Assembly: GCA_024362935.1 (NCBI GenBank)
Contig: JANCRA010000066.1
Location: 1,975,501-2,039,500 of the forward strand
Direction of reading: 5' to 3'
DNA from: Setophaga petechia
Taxonomy: Eukaryota > Chordata > Aves > Passeriformes > Parulidae
Length of the DNA: 64,000 nt
Part shown: in pieces, positions 19,991-32,640 of the stretch
Position numbering within the stretch: the stretch's first letter is position 1
Layout: every line of letters begins with the position of its first letter
Made by a program: the position numbers and the translations under genes
Notes under the pieces: model-generated
What the model saw: only the letters and a program-made list of their open reading frames with translations
Told to the model about the DNA's origin: nothing
The model's database searches: none

Positions 19991-22172
19991 GAGTCTGGTT
20001 CTGAGCATCCTTCCCAGGCAGGGCATTGCCATTCCAATAAAAAACCAGCAAAAGAAGCAGGACTGAAGGCACTCTGTCTTCTCCAATCCCCACCTGACCT
20101 CTCCCTTCCTGGGGAGCATCTGAGGGCAGCAAGGAGTCACCATCATTGAAATCATGATCTTCTCCCCATGGTTTCTGTGGGTCAGTGCTGTAGCAGGCAC
20201 CACTGTGGCTCCCAGTGGGGAATTCTGGGTCAGAACCCACAGAATGTGGAGCTGCTGAAAACAGAAATTCCTGGGAGCTGCCCCTTTCTTCAAAATATTT
20301 AGAATTTTTGTCAAAAAAAGGCTGACAACACCCAAACTGACTCTCTTGGACTGGCTTCTCATGCTCTGCAGTTTTCAGCCAACATTTTTCAGTGGGTTTT
20401 GGCAGAAAATCTTTGGGTTTTGACAGTTGTTCTTTTCTCAATGACAAGCTGACATCTTCCACTACGTTTTGTTTTTTTTTTTTAGAATATCTGAGTTTTG
20501 GTTGTTGGAATTTGACTCAAGAAAAAAGAGACTGATTTTCACAAACTCTCCAGTAATAAAAGTGAAATTATGAAATTATCAGTGGTCAGAATGATCTGAT
20601 GTGATGGGAGCTGCTGGGAGAGCTCAGGAAGGAGAATGGGGTACAGAGTGTGACCTTCCCATTCTTCACAGCCAGGAGCACCAGATTTATTCGTGGCATT
20701 TTAAACTCTTGTGCCACCATTGCCTTCTGCCTCCAGGGCTGCAAATTCATTCACTCCTGCCAAGGCCTGGAAAGAAGTGAGCAGCTCACTCAGAGCTCTC
20801 AGTTTCTGCCCCAGCTTTGGGGTCTCCTCTGGTTCAGAGCATTCCTGAACTTCTCCTCACACTGACCATAAATTGTGGAGGTATCAGACATCACCTGATA
20901 AAAACAGACTTATTCCCCCAGAGCACTTCTGGGAAAAGCCCAAATGCCTGTGGGAACCCAGGGCACTGGGAATATTTCTCTGTCTGCTCTGGGGTGCCCC
21001 ACTGACTTTGACCCTCATTCATGGAGAAAGTTTCCTAAACTCCAGAACAGACTGGAATCCACAAAAGTGTGAAATAGATTATAGAGAGCAGTGTAGGTGC
21101 ATCACTTGGTGAGAAATTGAGGTTTTGGGATTTTTAGTATGTTGTGGATGGAAGCAAGATGGAGGGCACGGGGTGTCATCCTGGGTTTCTTCTTCATGCT
21201 TCTTCCTTCTTCTCCATGGGTTTGGGTGTTATTTTGTAATTGGGCAGAAAAATCCTCATTGGGGCTCTTTGGGATGAGTTATTGGGTTAAAAGGGAAAAT
21301 AATCTAGGTGTCAGTTCTTAATTGGATAGTTTAGTCTTCAAAGACCTTGTAACCAGATGTTGCTGGCCATTTTGTGCCTTCTAATGAAAAGCTGCCCAAC
21401 TCACAGCAGTGAGACTGTTTCACTGATCAGAAATAATAAACACCTGAGCCCAAACATGAACTACTGTAGATTCAGAGAAACCCACAACTGGGACCCCCAC
21501 CACGCCCCTTCTCTGGACACATCAAAGCACCCAGCTTGTCCCTGTCACCTGCCAGGACCCCACATTCCCTGACTCCAGCTCCTGCCTGACCTGCCATGCT
21601 CAGCAGAGGGAGGAGGATGAGCCCAGCCGGGAGGGCCTTGGCTGTCACCCTGTGAATCATCAGCATTAATGTGGCCCTGACATGGCTCTTTACAATTTAC
21701 TGCATGTGATGGACTCGGGGAACGTCGTTGTTTTAATTACAGCCAGGCAAGATTGGTTATGCAAGGCAATAAATCACTTGGCTGCACTGATTAAACAGGA
21801 GTAATATTTTGAATAAGTGACTGTCTCAGGAACGATCATCACAGTATTACATTATCATTCTCCCCTGCATGTATATTGCAAACAAAATTAAATGGAGATG
21901 TCAAGTTGCACAGAGACTAGACACTAATTAAGGGAAATGCTGTGAGGCCTTTTCCCCTTTCTCCAAAGGTGAGACTCTGGAGCAATGACCACTACAAGTG
22001 GCTTTTCCACCTGTTCTCTGGATTTAACACTCACCTGCCAGCGAGGCCAGCAGCTCCTGGGCAGCACCTGCAAAAGAAGTGGGCAGATGGAAGGAGGATT
22101 GGAGGAAATGCTCACATCAGTCAGAAAAGAGAGAAATGTCCTTAGAGCAGATGAATGCCCTGCCAGGGAAGG
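19991..22172. other. Long single-copy stretch
   Basis: No repeat family seen. On the minus strand the frame 19794-20462 (222 codons) is open through 157 codons of unique sequence before running into CR1; it has no recognised domain. The part 21660-21910 is AT-rich with TTTTAATTACAGCCAGGC, CACTTGGCTGCACTGATTAA and CTAATTAAGGG, and looks like conserved non-coding sequence by texture only. Confidence 0.45.
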
Positions 22173-22847
22173 TGGTGAAGGTTGCAATGCAAGATGTTTT
22201 CAATTACCATCTGTATGGCAGATGACCTTTGTCAAGTGGGCAGTTTGCCTTATCTCTCCCTCTGAGTGACCACAATCACTCCTCCCTCTGGGGGACACCT
22301 GCTGATAACAGCTCTGGAATGTCCCTGCAGGGCTGATAAGAACTACAGCATCCCATTGGGAGATGGGAGCCCAGAGGGAGGAGCCAAGCATTCCTACCCG
22401 GATAGAATCTGGAGATTCTGGAACACCAGCACGGCTCCTGCACTGCATTGCCCAGAGGAACAGCAGCTGCCTCTTGCCCTGCATCTTCAGAGGCAGAGAC
22501 TGCACCTTTCTCCAGGATCCCTGCTCCAGCAGAACCAGCCCTGACCCTGCAGGAGGGCTGAGCCACAATTCCAATGGCACTGCTGCCACCAGCCTGACCC
22601 ACAGGGTGTCAGCTTGGGTTCTGACTCTGCCAGGGTTGGTTTAGTTCACTGCATTGTTTATTTTATCCTTTTATTTTTTTTTTCTTCCCTATTAAAGAAC
22701 TGTTATTTCCTGCTTCCATATTTTTGCCTGAGAGCCCCTGAATTTAAAATTGATAGCAATTCAGAGGGGTGAGGAGGGTTTACATTCTCCATTTCAGGGG
22801 AGGCTCCTGCCTTCCTTAGCAGACTCCTGGCTTTCCAAACCAAGACA
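22173..22847 (+). mobile_element. Solo LTR, family L (ERVL-like)
   Basis: A 675-bp copy of 1774-2441, starting TGGTGAAGGTTGCAATGC and ending CCAAACCAAGACA. The exact 5-bp target duplication GAAGG flanks it (22168-22172, 22848-22852). ATTAAA is at 22691-22696. Few substitutions separate it from the first copy, mainly in the poly-T before ATTAAA, so the two are of similar age. Confidence 0.95.
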
Positions 22848-25058
22848 GAAGGGGAGTGCTCTCCATGGCTGGGAGAGGAGCCCAGCCCAGCCCAACCCCA
22901 AAGCTTGGCTTCAGTCCCTCAGACAAGGGCCACATCCTCACAGACACTGTGTGTGATGGGCCACATTCTAAACGAGGTGAGAGACACGATCCAGTGCTCC
23001 TCCCCAGTCCTGAGCTCTGAAATGATGAATTGTGCCAGACATTCCAGGCGAGCGTTATTTATTTGATCTGATTTTTACGGAGAATTAATTTTTCTGAAAG
23101 TACCTACTGGTACCTTGAAGAAACATTGGCATGTTCATTAGATTTATAGCTTCTTCCTGGCTAATGACTAATACATGAAGAGCCTGAGCCTGGTCCCTGC
23201 AAGGCAGGCAGAGTCTCGTGGGAGGGATACACCAAGTGAGAGAAAAGCCTGTGTTAGACTGACTTTTCTCTCAAAATAACCATAATGGTGTGTCTTAGCT
23301 GGTTGCCAGAAGAGAGACAAGAGAATATCATCAAGGTGAAATACTTTCTGATGAGCATCTTTCACGCTGCAGAGCCTCAGCCAGGTGCAGGAAAGCTTCC
23401 AGCTGACCCGCGGTTAAATCTCACATCAAACAGCGAGCTCATCAGCCTGCTCCTGCTCCTCCAAAGGAGCTGCAACAAGCTGTGGGGCTGGCCTGACTCC
23501 AGCAGCTTGGCAGCTCTGGCCTGCCCCCTTGGCAGCCCTGCTGTGCCCCCAGAGCTGGCAGTGCCCTGCCCTCCTGGACCGTGCTGTGTCCTGGCAGGGC
23601 TGAGCCAGGAGTGGCGGCTCCTCCAGACACACATCCCGTCACCACCTGCACTAAATTGATTTTTTAGCACCAGGCAGATGGGTGTTAAAAGTCAGGAGTG
23701 CAATTTAGGGGGTTTGCAGCCGCCTGGAATGGTTCCTTTATCTATTTTTTATTGCTCCAGCTTTTTGAGTCCCAGCTGACACATGCAGTAGTCAGGGCTG
23801 TTATCAGTTCCTGCTGTATTCTGATGATTCCCATACCCCAAACATGTATGGGGGATTTAGGAACACATGAGTGGGTCTGCTCTGCCTTGCCTCACCTCTG
23901 TTCTCCTCAGTGTCATCAACATCCACAGGCACAAATCTCCCAGCATCTCCCTGAGCAGCCCAGGGATCTCCCTGCTGTCCCCATCCCTCCTGCCAGAGCC
24001 AGACCCCAGACACTGCACATTCCTCATGCTGCAGGAACGGGGTTTGGTTTTCACTGAGAGAGCCCTGGCTGAGCTGGAGCAGACCTATTCTGCTTGGCAT
24101 CAAATGGCATTATCAATGAAAGGAGAATTTTGACTTACAATTTGCCCAGAAATTGCTCTCTGCAATGACTGATGCCCCATGGGCTACCAGCAGCAGAGCT
24201 GAGCTGCTCCTGCAGAGCAGGGCAGCAGTGCCAAACTGCAGGTGAAAATCACTTTTCCTGCATCACAGTGATTAAAATATGGTGAATTTTTAAGGTAATT
24301 CCAGTGTTATTCATGCTGACTTCAGACTATGTCTCATTTTCCTTGCAGCAGCATTCAGACAGATCTCCAGTGTGCTACACACTGAGATTTTAGCATTCAT
24401 TTCCATCCATTTCTCTTTCTTTTCTTTTGCCTTGTGGGACTTAGAAAGGGTCAGGAATGTCTGTTCTGTGTCACAGGCTGCATTGCACACCACCACAGCT
24501 GCTCCACCAGTGCAAACTCCTGGATTCCATTTCCCTGGGAAATGTGTACATGGGTCAGACTGGGGCTGCTGCAGCACCGGGGGGGTCACTGGGGGACTCT
24601 TGCACCATAATCTGTGCCCAAATTTAATCCCTGCCTCTGTGGTGCTGCCACAGGGTCACCCCAGGGAGGGACATCCTCAGTGAGGAGCCTGACATGGGGG
24701 ACAGGCAGGTTAAACAGATGGTGTTGGTCACATCCATCAGGGTGCTGGAGGACACAGAGGGGCAGAAGGGACAGAGGGGAGGGTTAAACCAGTCTGACAG
24801 CCAGCCCTGGCTCTGCATTCCTTCCTGGCAGAGCCTCATTTAAGCTCAGCTCATGCGGGATGCAGCAGCTTTAAAAACCAAAGTGGGACATTAAATAATT
24901 CCCAGAGCACCCAGCAGTGCAGGGAGACCTCTTGGAAGGACAGAGGAAAGGAGGGCATTGATAAAATGAGCACTCACAGCCCTCAGCAGGCAGGGATGCA
25001 GGCAGGGGGTACAGGGACAGTGTACCCACATTGCTGGAGCCAGACATGGCACTGAACC
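22848..25058. other. Long single-copy stretch
   Basis: No exon with recognisable homology. The stretch 22990-23180 is AT-rich and unique. A frame at 23285-23659 on plus and antisense frames at 23377-23670 are GC-driven and lack domains. Confidence 0.45.
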
Positions 25059-25479
25059 TGATGTCTTAGGATTTTAACTTTTATATTTTTCATCTCTTTA
25101 TAATCCTGCAGTTCTTTAGTGTAGAACTCCAAACTCCACACACAATGTGAGCTGCTGCTTTCCCATTTTGGGCAGACACAGCAATTCCTCTCCAGGCCTG
25201 GCAATCAAGGACACCTCACTGCCTCAGGGCCAGAGATGGGAACAAAAGTGAGTTGGGGGCAGCAAACTGGGGGTCAATGACTTCATTAGCTGAAGATGTA
25301 ACTGGAATATGAACCCCCAACATGCAAATGGTCCAAACTTATAAAAGAGTGAAAACCTGTGACCCCTGGGGGGCTTTGTCTGCCCTAAATGTACCTGAAG
25401 GTTCTTCAATAAATATAATGGCTTTTTATGGCCTGAATTTTGTCTGGTCTCTGGTTTTAGGTAGCCCAAAAAAGCATCA
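25059..25479 (+). mobile_element. Solo LTR, family A
   Basis: Starts TGATGTCTTAGGATTTTAAC and ends AAAGCATCA. The exact 4-bp target duplication AACC is at 25055-25058 and 25480-25483. TATAAAAG is at 25340-25347 and AATAAA at 25408-25413. It lacks about 20 bp near CACCTGTGACCC compared with 5545-5991. Confidence 0.95.
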
Positions 25480-26523
25480 AACCTGCTGAAGGTCTGCCCT
25501 GCAGAGACCACCCCAGCAGCTCTTCCCAGGATTTGCTGCCTCCATTCTTTGGTCCTTCCCCATCTCTGACAGGGTTTGCCTTACACACCCTCATTCTCAC
25601 CTTAAATGGATTTTGGGATTTATTCCCAATTATGGGAGGGAGATCAGACCTGGGTACCCCCCTTCCTCCTTCCCCTCCTTTCTCTCCATCTCCAGCCTCA
25701 GCTCTGCAAGGGTTAAAACACAGATATTGCCTTTCTGCTCAGTGAACCAAGTGATAGGATTGCAGTTAATGGTAATTTGAACATGTTTGGTCAACTAGAA
25801 ATACATAACTAGATTGAAACATGAAAATGCCCTACGAATTTATACAACTGATGCATTTGAATGCGCTCAGCTGTTAACTTCATTGCAAGAAGGATGGGAG
25901 AAATAATTTGCAACAACCCACACGTTTTTTATTGAACCTTTGCAAATAGGAATAATGTATCAAACATATCTCTGTGTCTGCCTCACACCTACAGGCAGCA
26001 GCACTGCTCAGGTATGAGTCAGCTGCAGCACTCGGGATCTGATGGCTGAGGTTTTCACATACAAAAGATTTCTCTCTCATCTGACCTTGTTCCTTTGATA
26101 GCCAGAGCTCTCCCAGCAGTTGTGGGCACACAGACAGCCTCTGCTTCCCCTCCCTCCCGCCTAAACCAGGCACCTCACTCTCAAGTTTAACTTTGAGCTG
26201 CTCAGTGACCACCAGGCCACCCTGCTCTGCCATTCTGTCACTCAGAGAAGGCTCCGCCAGTGTCACGACCACCTGAAGAACAAAGGACCTCAAACCTCCT
26301 CCCCACTTGTACCTGCCAGCAATCCCAGCTGGATACACTCCCTTTTTTCCTAAGAAATGCATCAAAGAAATGTGAGCCACAGCTGCCTATTCCTCAGCCT
26401 CCGAGGAAGGAGGTGGGAGTAGCTCTAGCTGGGATCCCACATGGAAATTCATCCCTGTGCAGAGCTGGAGGCACTGGCTGGGATGTCTCTGCCAGGAGCT
26501 GCTCCTGGAGGGGTTTTTCAGAC
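25480..26523. other. Single-copy sequence
   Basis: The portion 25740-25960 is AT-rich with TTAATGGTAATTTGAACATG and a possible conserved character. No exon recognised. Confidence 0.45.
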
Positions 26524-26633
26524 ATCCCATCCCATCCCATCCCATCCCATCCCATCCCATCCCATCCCATCCCATCCCATCCCATCCCATCCCATCCCAT
26601 CCCATCCCATCCCATCCCATCCCATCCCATCCC
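26524..26633. repeat. (CCCAT)n microsatellite
   Basis: 22 perfect pentamers with no interruption, implying recent expansion and likely length polymorphism. The long frames here are repeat artefacts. Confidence 0.98.
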
Positions 26634-28256
26634 TGTTTGTCACATGCCCTGGAAGGGCCATGGAGCTTTGGATGGTCCATCAGAAGAGCCCTCACCTGTT
26701 CAAGAAGGAAGGAGAGGATGGAGCTGGGACATTTGGTGGGGCTGGGGCTCAGCATCCCCCTTGCTCATCAGCTTGAGAGGCTTCAGCTCAATGAGTTGAC
26801 AATAAATCCTCCATCTTTCCCTATTTAAACTTCACCATTTTCTCCTCTCATCCTGTTAGAGGGTGTAATTTATGTTGTGTGTGTCCATTTACCAGCCATT
26901 ATATCCTAAATGAAAGAAGAGATGAAACATATTCTCTATTTAAAGCTTCCTGATTAATATGTCCAATTGATTGTTCAGCTGTTCTACTTGCTAATCTGCA
27001 AAAACTAATTAGACAAGTGGGAAACCAAAATACTGGGTCGTTTCCATTGTGTGCTAATGAATGTTCTTCGGTTTAGCAAATGTTTTGTTTCTACCATGGA
27101 AAAAGAATAACACTGGAGATGGATCTGGCTGCCATAGTGGGAAAGCTGCACCACCAGTCAGATCCATAATTGATATGTCTGACTGGGCTGGCCTACAAAA
27201 AAATAGATATTGCCTCTCTAGGAAGCCTGTGTTTGGGGCTAGGCTGCAGACAAGCTTTCTGGGTTAAATCTATTAAAAAACCATGGCACTTTAATCAGAC
27301 TGCCAGGCTCACAGCCCTTCCTGCCCTCTCACCCAGCTAACAAACCCTTTTTGCCCCAGAGATGCCCTTCTGAAAGAGTCCTAGAGGGACTTCAGGTATT
27401 CTGGAAAGATCCTCTCCTTTCCTCTAGAATTCTCTCTCAAAGATTGCTGCTTTCAATTCCCCATGTGCAATTTGCTGCTGAATAAGTGAATTTGCTCTTG
27501 GTGTTGCAATTTGGAGTGTCTGCACATTGCATCCTTAATTGTTCCAATTACTAACGAGGCTGCTGGGAGCCATGTGAGCTCAGGTTCTTTGCTACCTTAA
27601 AATGGGCACCTAAAAGCAGGGATACTAAAAATGGATAATTCAGGTCAGAATGAGAAGCAGAGAAAGCCGTGCAGGATGTGGGGAGGAATCTGTCTGCAGG
27701 AGAAGCCAGGAGCTCATCTCCAAGCTTCAGCAAGCCGAGGAGAGGTAGTTGAGATGCAAATGTATGCACTTTGTAAATAACCCTTTTAGTGCAGGTTAAA
27801 AGGCAGTTTCTGGGATTACATACGGAGGAGAGACAATTAGAGCAACTCCCAGCCTGTGGCTCGCCTCAGATCAGCACGTGTGGCTCAGCTGAGCAGAGTA
27901 AAGAGCCCTGATCAGCTTGATCCTCTCCTGTTTGATCTGGAACTTACACAATGAATATCTAATGCCTGCCTGCTCAGTACCCAGCACTCCTTAAACTGAA
28001 TAACTGATTCCATTAAGAGGGCATTAGCTCTGTACGCTCATAATTAATCTCCTCGAGAGAACTAATAGTTCAAAAGACTCGCATGGAGTAAGGACATTTT
28101 ACATGGCACAGCTCGTTTTCCCCTAATTGATTAATTTAAAGCCATCTCTAGAGCCACGTTCTGTGGCACAAATCCTCTTGTTCTTTGCCCACTGCCAGGC
28201 CAGGGAAGGCCCTGGCACAGCTGGCAGCCTGCAGGTCCCATCTCCCTGGGGCTGGG
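26634..28256. other. Single-copy, AT-rich, conserved-looking sequence
   Basis: From 26820 to 28130 there is no recognisable repeat. Many homeodomain-type cores occur, such as TGATTAATATGTCC, AACTAATTAGAC and CATAATTAATCTCC, and CTCGAGAGAACTAATAG. No open frame with recognisable protein. It is the longest repeat-free AT-rich block in the window. Confidence 0.5.
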
Positions 28257-28406
28257 TGTGGTGGTGTTTGCAGGAGTCCCAGGACCAGGGAAGAGATGAG
28301 GATCTGAATCCATGCTTCAGAAGGCTTGATTTATTATTTTATGATATATATATTATATTAAAACTATACTAAAAGAATATAAGGAAGGATTTCATCTGAA
28401 GGCTAG
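28257..28406 (-). mobile_element. Family X LTR, left (3') half, split by a nested LTR
   Basis: Plus-strand TGTGGTGGTGTTTGCAGG, GATTTATTATTTTATG and ATACTAAAAGAATATAAGG are the R/U5 side of a minus-oriented family X LTR. It breaks at GGCTAG, where the plus-oriented LTR 28407-28792 is inserted, and resumes at 28793. Confidence 0.88.
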
Positions 28407-28792
28407 CGTCGTAGACATCTTTTATGGGAAATCCTTTCCTTAGGATTTTTTCTCCTGAGAAGCTGAGAGGCCTCAGGAACAAAATGTAAACGTTTATTAT
28501 CTGCTGCTGTGGAATTCAACAGGTGCATCTGGGATTGGTCTCATGTGGTTGTTTCTAATTAATGGCCAATCACAGTCCAGCTGGCTCAGACTCTCTCTCT
28601 GAGACACAAGCCTTTGTTATCATTCTTTCTTTTTCTATTCTTAGCCAGCCTTCTGATGAAATCCTTTCTTCTATTCTTTTAATATAGTCTTAATATAAAA
28701 TATATAATAAAATAATAAATCAAGCCTTCTGAAACATGGAGTCAGATCCTCATCTCTTCCCTCAACCTGAGACCCCTGTGAACACCATCACA
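28407..28792 (+). mobile_element. Family X LTR nested in another family X LTR
   Basis: A 386-bp LTR starting CGTCGTAGACATC (TG changed to CG) and ending GTGAACACCATCACA. AATAAA is at 28714-28719 and AATGGCCAATCACAG is a CCAAT-type box. The exact 6-bp target duplication GGCTAG is at 28401-28406 and 28793-28798; the uninterrupted relative at 61417 reads AAGGCTAGAAAAG at this site. Orientation is opposite to its host LTR. Confidence 0.95.
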
Positions 28793-28921
28793 GGCTAGCA
28801 AGCAAGAAGAAGAAGAATGGAATTAATAACAAAATCCTGTGTCTGACCAGAGAGAGACACATTTGGACTGTGAGTGGCCATTAATTAGAAACAACCAACA
28901 TGGGCTAGTCACAGATCCATA
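28793..28921 (-). mobile_element. Family X LTR, right (5') half
   Basis: Continuation of the host LTR after the nested insertion: GGCTAGCAAGCAAG, then TGGCCATTAATTAGAAACAACC. It ends near CACAGATCCATACAGG, short of the expected 5' terminus, so U3 is truncated here. Confidence 0.8.
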
Positions 28922-28978
28922 CAGGTTTACCAAGGTTTTACATACAGGTTTACCAAGGTTTTACACACAGGGCACTTG
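28919..28978. repeat. 23-bp tandem repeat
   Basis: About 2.5 copies of TACAGGTTTACCAAGGTTTTACA directly at the truncated edge of the host LTR. Confidence 0.9.
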
Positions 28979-30035
28979 AAGAAAAGTTTGAGCATGGTGG
29001 AGAAGAGGGATTTGCCTTGGGAGGCACAGGGGCTGCCTGGCTGCAGTGCTGGTGTATTTATGTTGGTTGTTGTATCTCTGGCAGAGCTCCATGTGCTGGT
29101 GTCAGAGCTGGGGTTTATTTCCAAGCTGAAGCTGTTCTCACTGTGTGCCCTGCTCTGAGGCCCATGCAGTCTCCAATGGGGCTGTTCCCACCCCAGGGCA
29201 GGACTGGCATTGTTGTTGCCATCAGCCCTGCCTGTGTGCCAAGCCCTGTAGGAAAATCTCCATCACACCAGAAATGATCCCACAGGGACAGAAGAACCAA
29301 CATCACAGACAGGCAGAGGTACAGAGAAAGGAAAAATCCTTTCTCATAAATAAGAAGTGTTTCAGTTGAAACCAAATCATTCATTCTGCTCAGAACCAGG
29401 TACCAGCTGACCATCCCAAATTTCCAATAGTACCCAAAGAAAAGACAGCCTCCAAAAACTGCTGCAAATGCTACATAATGATCTCCTGTTATTTAATTCT
29501 CTGAGAGCTTTGATAGCTTTCCATAAGTCAAGGTTTATTTGCCTTCCCTTGAATGTCACGCATAATTCTTGTGGAAATGTTTATTTGCCTAATGCAACTT
29601 TTAGTGTCCAGGTTATTTATTCCTTCCATTTGTCAGCTAAAAGAAAGCCCCCCTTAGCCTCCAGCCTGATTACTTACAGTAATGCTGTGGCTCAGGCTCT
29701 TTCATCCTCTCACTGTGACTGAAATGCATTTACAGCTGAATGGATTATCAGCAAAAAAAATCTAATTTTAAAAAGTATACTACATTTTAATACACTTTGC
29801 ATTGCATATAAGTAATCTGGGAGTTAAAAGCTAATCAGAAACTTCTATTTTGTTAACTGACAGGATTAACCAATAAAGGGGACGTGTGTGGGGAATTTCA
29901 GAATGAGGAAACTGCTGGGTTTTTTTCTTGTTATTTATGTGGCAAGTCCCCATGAGGCCTCACTCATCACACTTCTCTGTGGATGCACAGACCAGTGTAG
30001 TCCCAAGTTCATCCAGGAGTCGAAAGCTCTCCAAC
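28979..30035. other. Single-copy sequence
   Basis: No gene or element recognised. AT-rich near 29750-29880. Confidence 0.45.
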
Positions 30036-30345
30036 ATCCTTCCCAACATCCAAAAATCTCAACATCCCAAAATCTCAACATCCCAACATCTTTCCCACTA
30101 TCCCAAAATCCCAACATTCCAACATCCCAATGTCTTTCCCAACGTCTTTCCCAACATCTCAGCATCCCAATATCACAACATTCCAATATCCTTACATTCC
30201 AACATCCCAACATCCCCAAACCCAACATCCCAACATCCCAACATCCTAGCATCCCAATGTCCCAGCATCCGAACGTTCTAATATCCCAACATCCAACATT
30301 CCAAAATTCCCACATCCAACATCTTTCCCAACATCCTGCCATTCC
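30036..30345. repeat. Degenerate CCAACATC minisatellite
   Basis: About 30 irregular copies of CATCCCAACAT with variants CATCCCAAAATC and TTTCCCAACAT. Higher-order order is poor, which suggests an old array. Open frames over it are repeat products. Confidence 0.9.
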
Positions 30346-30493
30346 CAGGGTTGCTCCTGCCACCTCCTGGGGCCTTCCACCAAAAGTGCAAAGGCCCTTT
30401 CCAGGTGGGAGCAGCTTGTCTCTCTCTCCTGCTCCTTCCCACAGCCCCAGACTGGTGGGTCCATCCCAGCCCATGTTCTGCAGTGTTTTTCCA
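30346..30493. other. Short spacer
   Basis: No feature recognised. Confidence 0.4.
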
Positions 30494-30835
30494 TTCACAG
30501 AATCCCAGAATCTCTGAGGCTGGAAAAGCTCTCCAAGACCATCGAGTCCAAGCTTTGACCAAACCCCACCTTGTCACCCAGCCCAGAGCACTGAGTTCCA
30601 CCTCCAGCTGTTCCTTGGGCACCACCAAGTATGAGGACTCCAAACCTCCCTGAGCAGCCCCTCCAATGCCTCACCACCATTTCCATGAATAAACTCCTCC
30701 TGATGTCCAACCTGAACATCCCCTGGAGCAGCTTGAGGCTGTTTCCTCACATCCTCCTCCTGCAGGCTGCCTGGGAGGAGACTCAACCCCACCTGGCTCC
30801 AACCTCTTTTGTGAATCTGGAGGGTTAAACCCCTC
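30494..30835 (-). mobile_element. CR1 LINE 3' end, different subfamily
   Basis: Tail TTCACAGAATCCCAGAATC followed by GGCTGGAAAAGCTCTCCAAG and CCATCGAGTCCAAGC; then CTGAGCAGCCCCTCCAATGC. It differs from the 7649 and 19238 copies and is a separate CR1 lineage. Truncated, inactive. Confidence 0.85.
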
Positions 30836-31510
30836 ACCAGAGGTGCCCTTGGGGCCCCACAGGCACTCCCTGTGCCATGGGAACACACAGCCCACCCTGC
30901 CCAGGAGCCCCCTCACTCATTGGCCTCCAGAACACAGAGCTGGAAAGAAAAAAAAAATGAAAAATAATCCTGCTAGAAGAAATTACTGTATGTCAAAAAT
31001 AATACTTTGCCCCCGGACTTTCTGCTCCCACTGAAAATGAATCATCTTCTGGCATTAAGCAGCCACAGCTTTGTTATTAACAATCAATACCATTACAATA
31101 CACCTAAAACTTGACTAAATGCAATTATGGCACATCAAAGAATTTTACAGCTTAAGGGGCTTCAAAGACTTCTCAGCAAGGATCTTCAATTCCTTGTTTT
31201 GGCTCCCTGCACCCAGATGGAGGGAGAAGTCACCTTCATCAGGGGGCATTAACGCTTGGTGATGGTCAGTGACAGCATCCAGGGCACCAGGGGGATGGAG
31301 GGGGTCACAGGAGCCAAAGAACCATCCCATGGTGTCTCATGGCCTGGGGAGATTCGTTTAGAGTCCAACCCTGTGAAATTAACTCAGTGCAAAACAACAA
31401 TTAGCATAACAAGGCCTCCTGGGATTCATTAAAAAAGAGCCTGGCACAAGAAATTATGAAGTCTCACAGTGCTGGGCTGGTTGTGGCCTCACTGGACACA
31501 GAGAGGGTGG
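30836..31510. other. Single-copy sequence
   Basis: No gene recognised; AT-rich around 30950-31150. Confidence 0.45.
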
Positions 31511-31632
31511 TTTGGGATTGGGGATGGTCTGTATGTGGGATTGTTTGGGTTTGGGATTGGGGATGGTCTGTCTGTGGGGTTGTTTTGGTTTGGGATTGGG
31601 GATGGTCTGTCTGTGGGGTTGTTTTGATGTGC
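31511..31632. repeat. 39-bp tandem repeat, 3 units
   Basis: TTGGGATTGGGGATGGTCTG starts at about 31512, 31551 and 31590, each followed by T(A/C)TGTGGG(A/G)TTGTTT. The unit is 13 codons, so it reads through in frame. Confidence 0.92.
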
Positions 31633-32640
31633 TGTTTGTGGTGCATTAAAAACTGCAACTTAGTGCTCAGTGTGAGAATGAATTGGGCTCTGCACACAAG
31701 CTGTCACCTGTGCTGGGAGGTGTGAAAAAATTATGAGCTGCATTGTGTGGGAACTACAAGTAGTGCTTACTGCCAGGAATAAACACAGACATTTGAGCTG
31801 GGAAGTTGAAATTAAGTTGTACACAAAACACAGATTTATTTGGTGGGTCTGCAGGAATTGGCAGCTTGTACAGCTTCGCCCATGGAAATCAAGGCTCCTG
31901 CCCATCATTCATAAAAATAATCACATCTATTACTTGCCTTGCCTGCAGCTCCAGGTATTTGTACATCCAACCCTGTCTGCCCCTTCCTGAGCTGGATTTA
32001 AAAGCCCAGAGGGCAGAGCCAGCACAGTGGTTCAGTGGCCTCTGTGCCCTTCATTCCTTTTCTCTCCCAAGTGAACTCTGAACTCAGTTTGACCATCCTT
32101 TTATATTTACAAAAATTTAGAACTCATTTTAGAAAACAGAAGAATGTTGCTATTACATTTAGCATTTTTAAATTAAACTTTATATGAAAATGTATGCTAC
32201 TATAGAAATATCACGATGGCTCCATTTTTGAAGGCTGAACATAAGAAATGATGAAGTATTTGAAATGCATTTCATGACCTTGCTAGGTCTGGTGGCTTCC
32301 TCAGGTGAAGGGTTCATGCCACTGTTTCAAAGCATTGGGTTGGATTTTCTGGAATGGTTAGAATTCACTATGTTGTGCACTTTGTCCTGCAGCTTTGGTG
32401 TTTTGTTACAGCCCAAGTTCCTGGACATCCTCAATAAGAAGTGCAGAAAAAGAGTGAACCCAAACTGTGTGGGTTTAACATCCCTGAGCACTGTGAGCAG
32501 TGGGAGGTGTTGTGTGTCTGTGTGTCTGCTGGATCCCTGCATGGACAGACTCAGGGCTGCTGCCTCCAGGTGATGCCCTTGGAACAATTTCAGGCTGGCA
32601 GGTCCATCCTGCTCTGCACTCTCAGCATCCTGCCCAACCT
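31633..32640. other. Single-copy sequence
   Basis: No gene recognised. Confidence 0.45.

Noticed and set aside
26387..26755. Gly-Trp-Asp-Met repeat protein on minus strand
   Set aside because: Translation of the CCCAT microsatellite.
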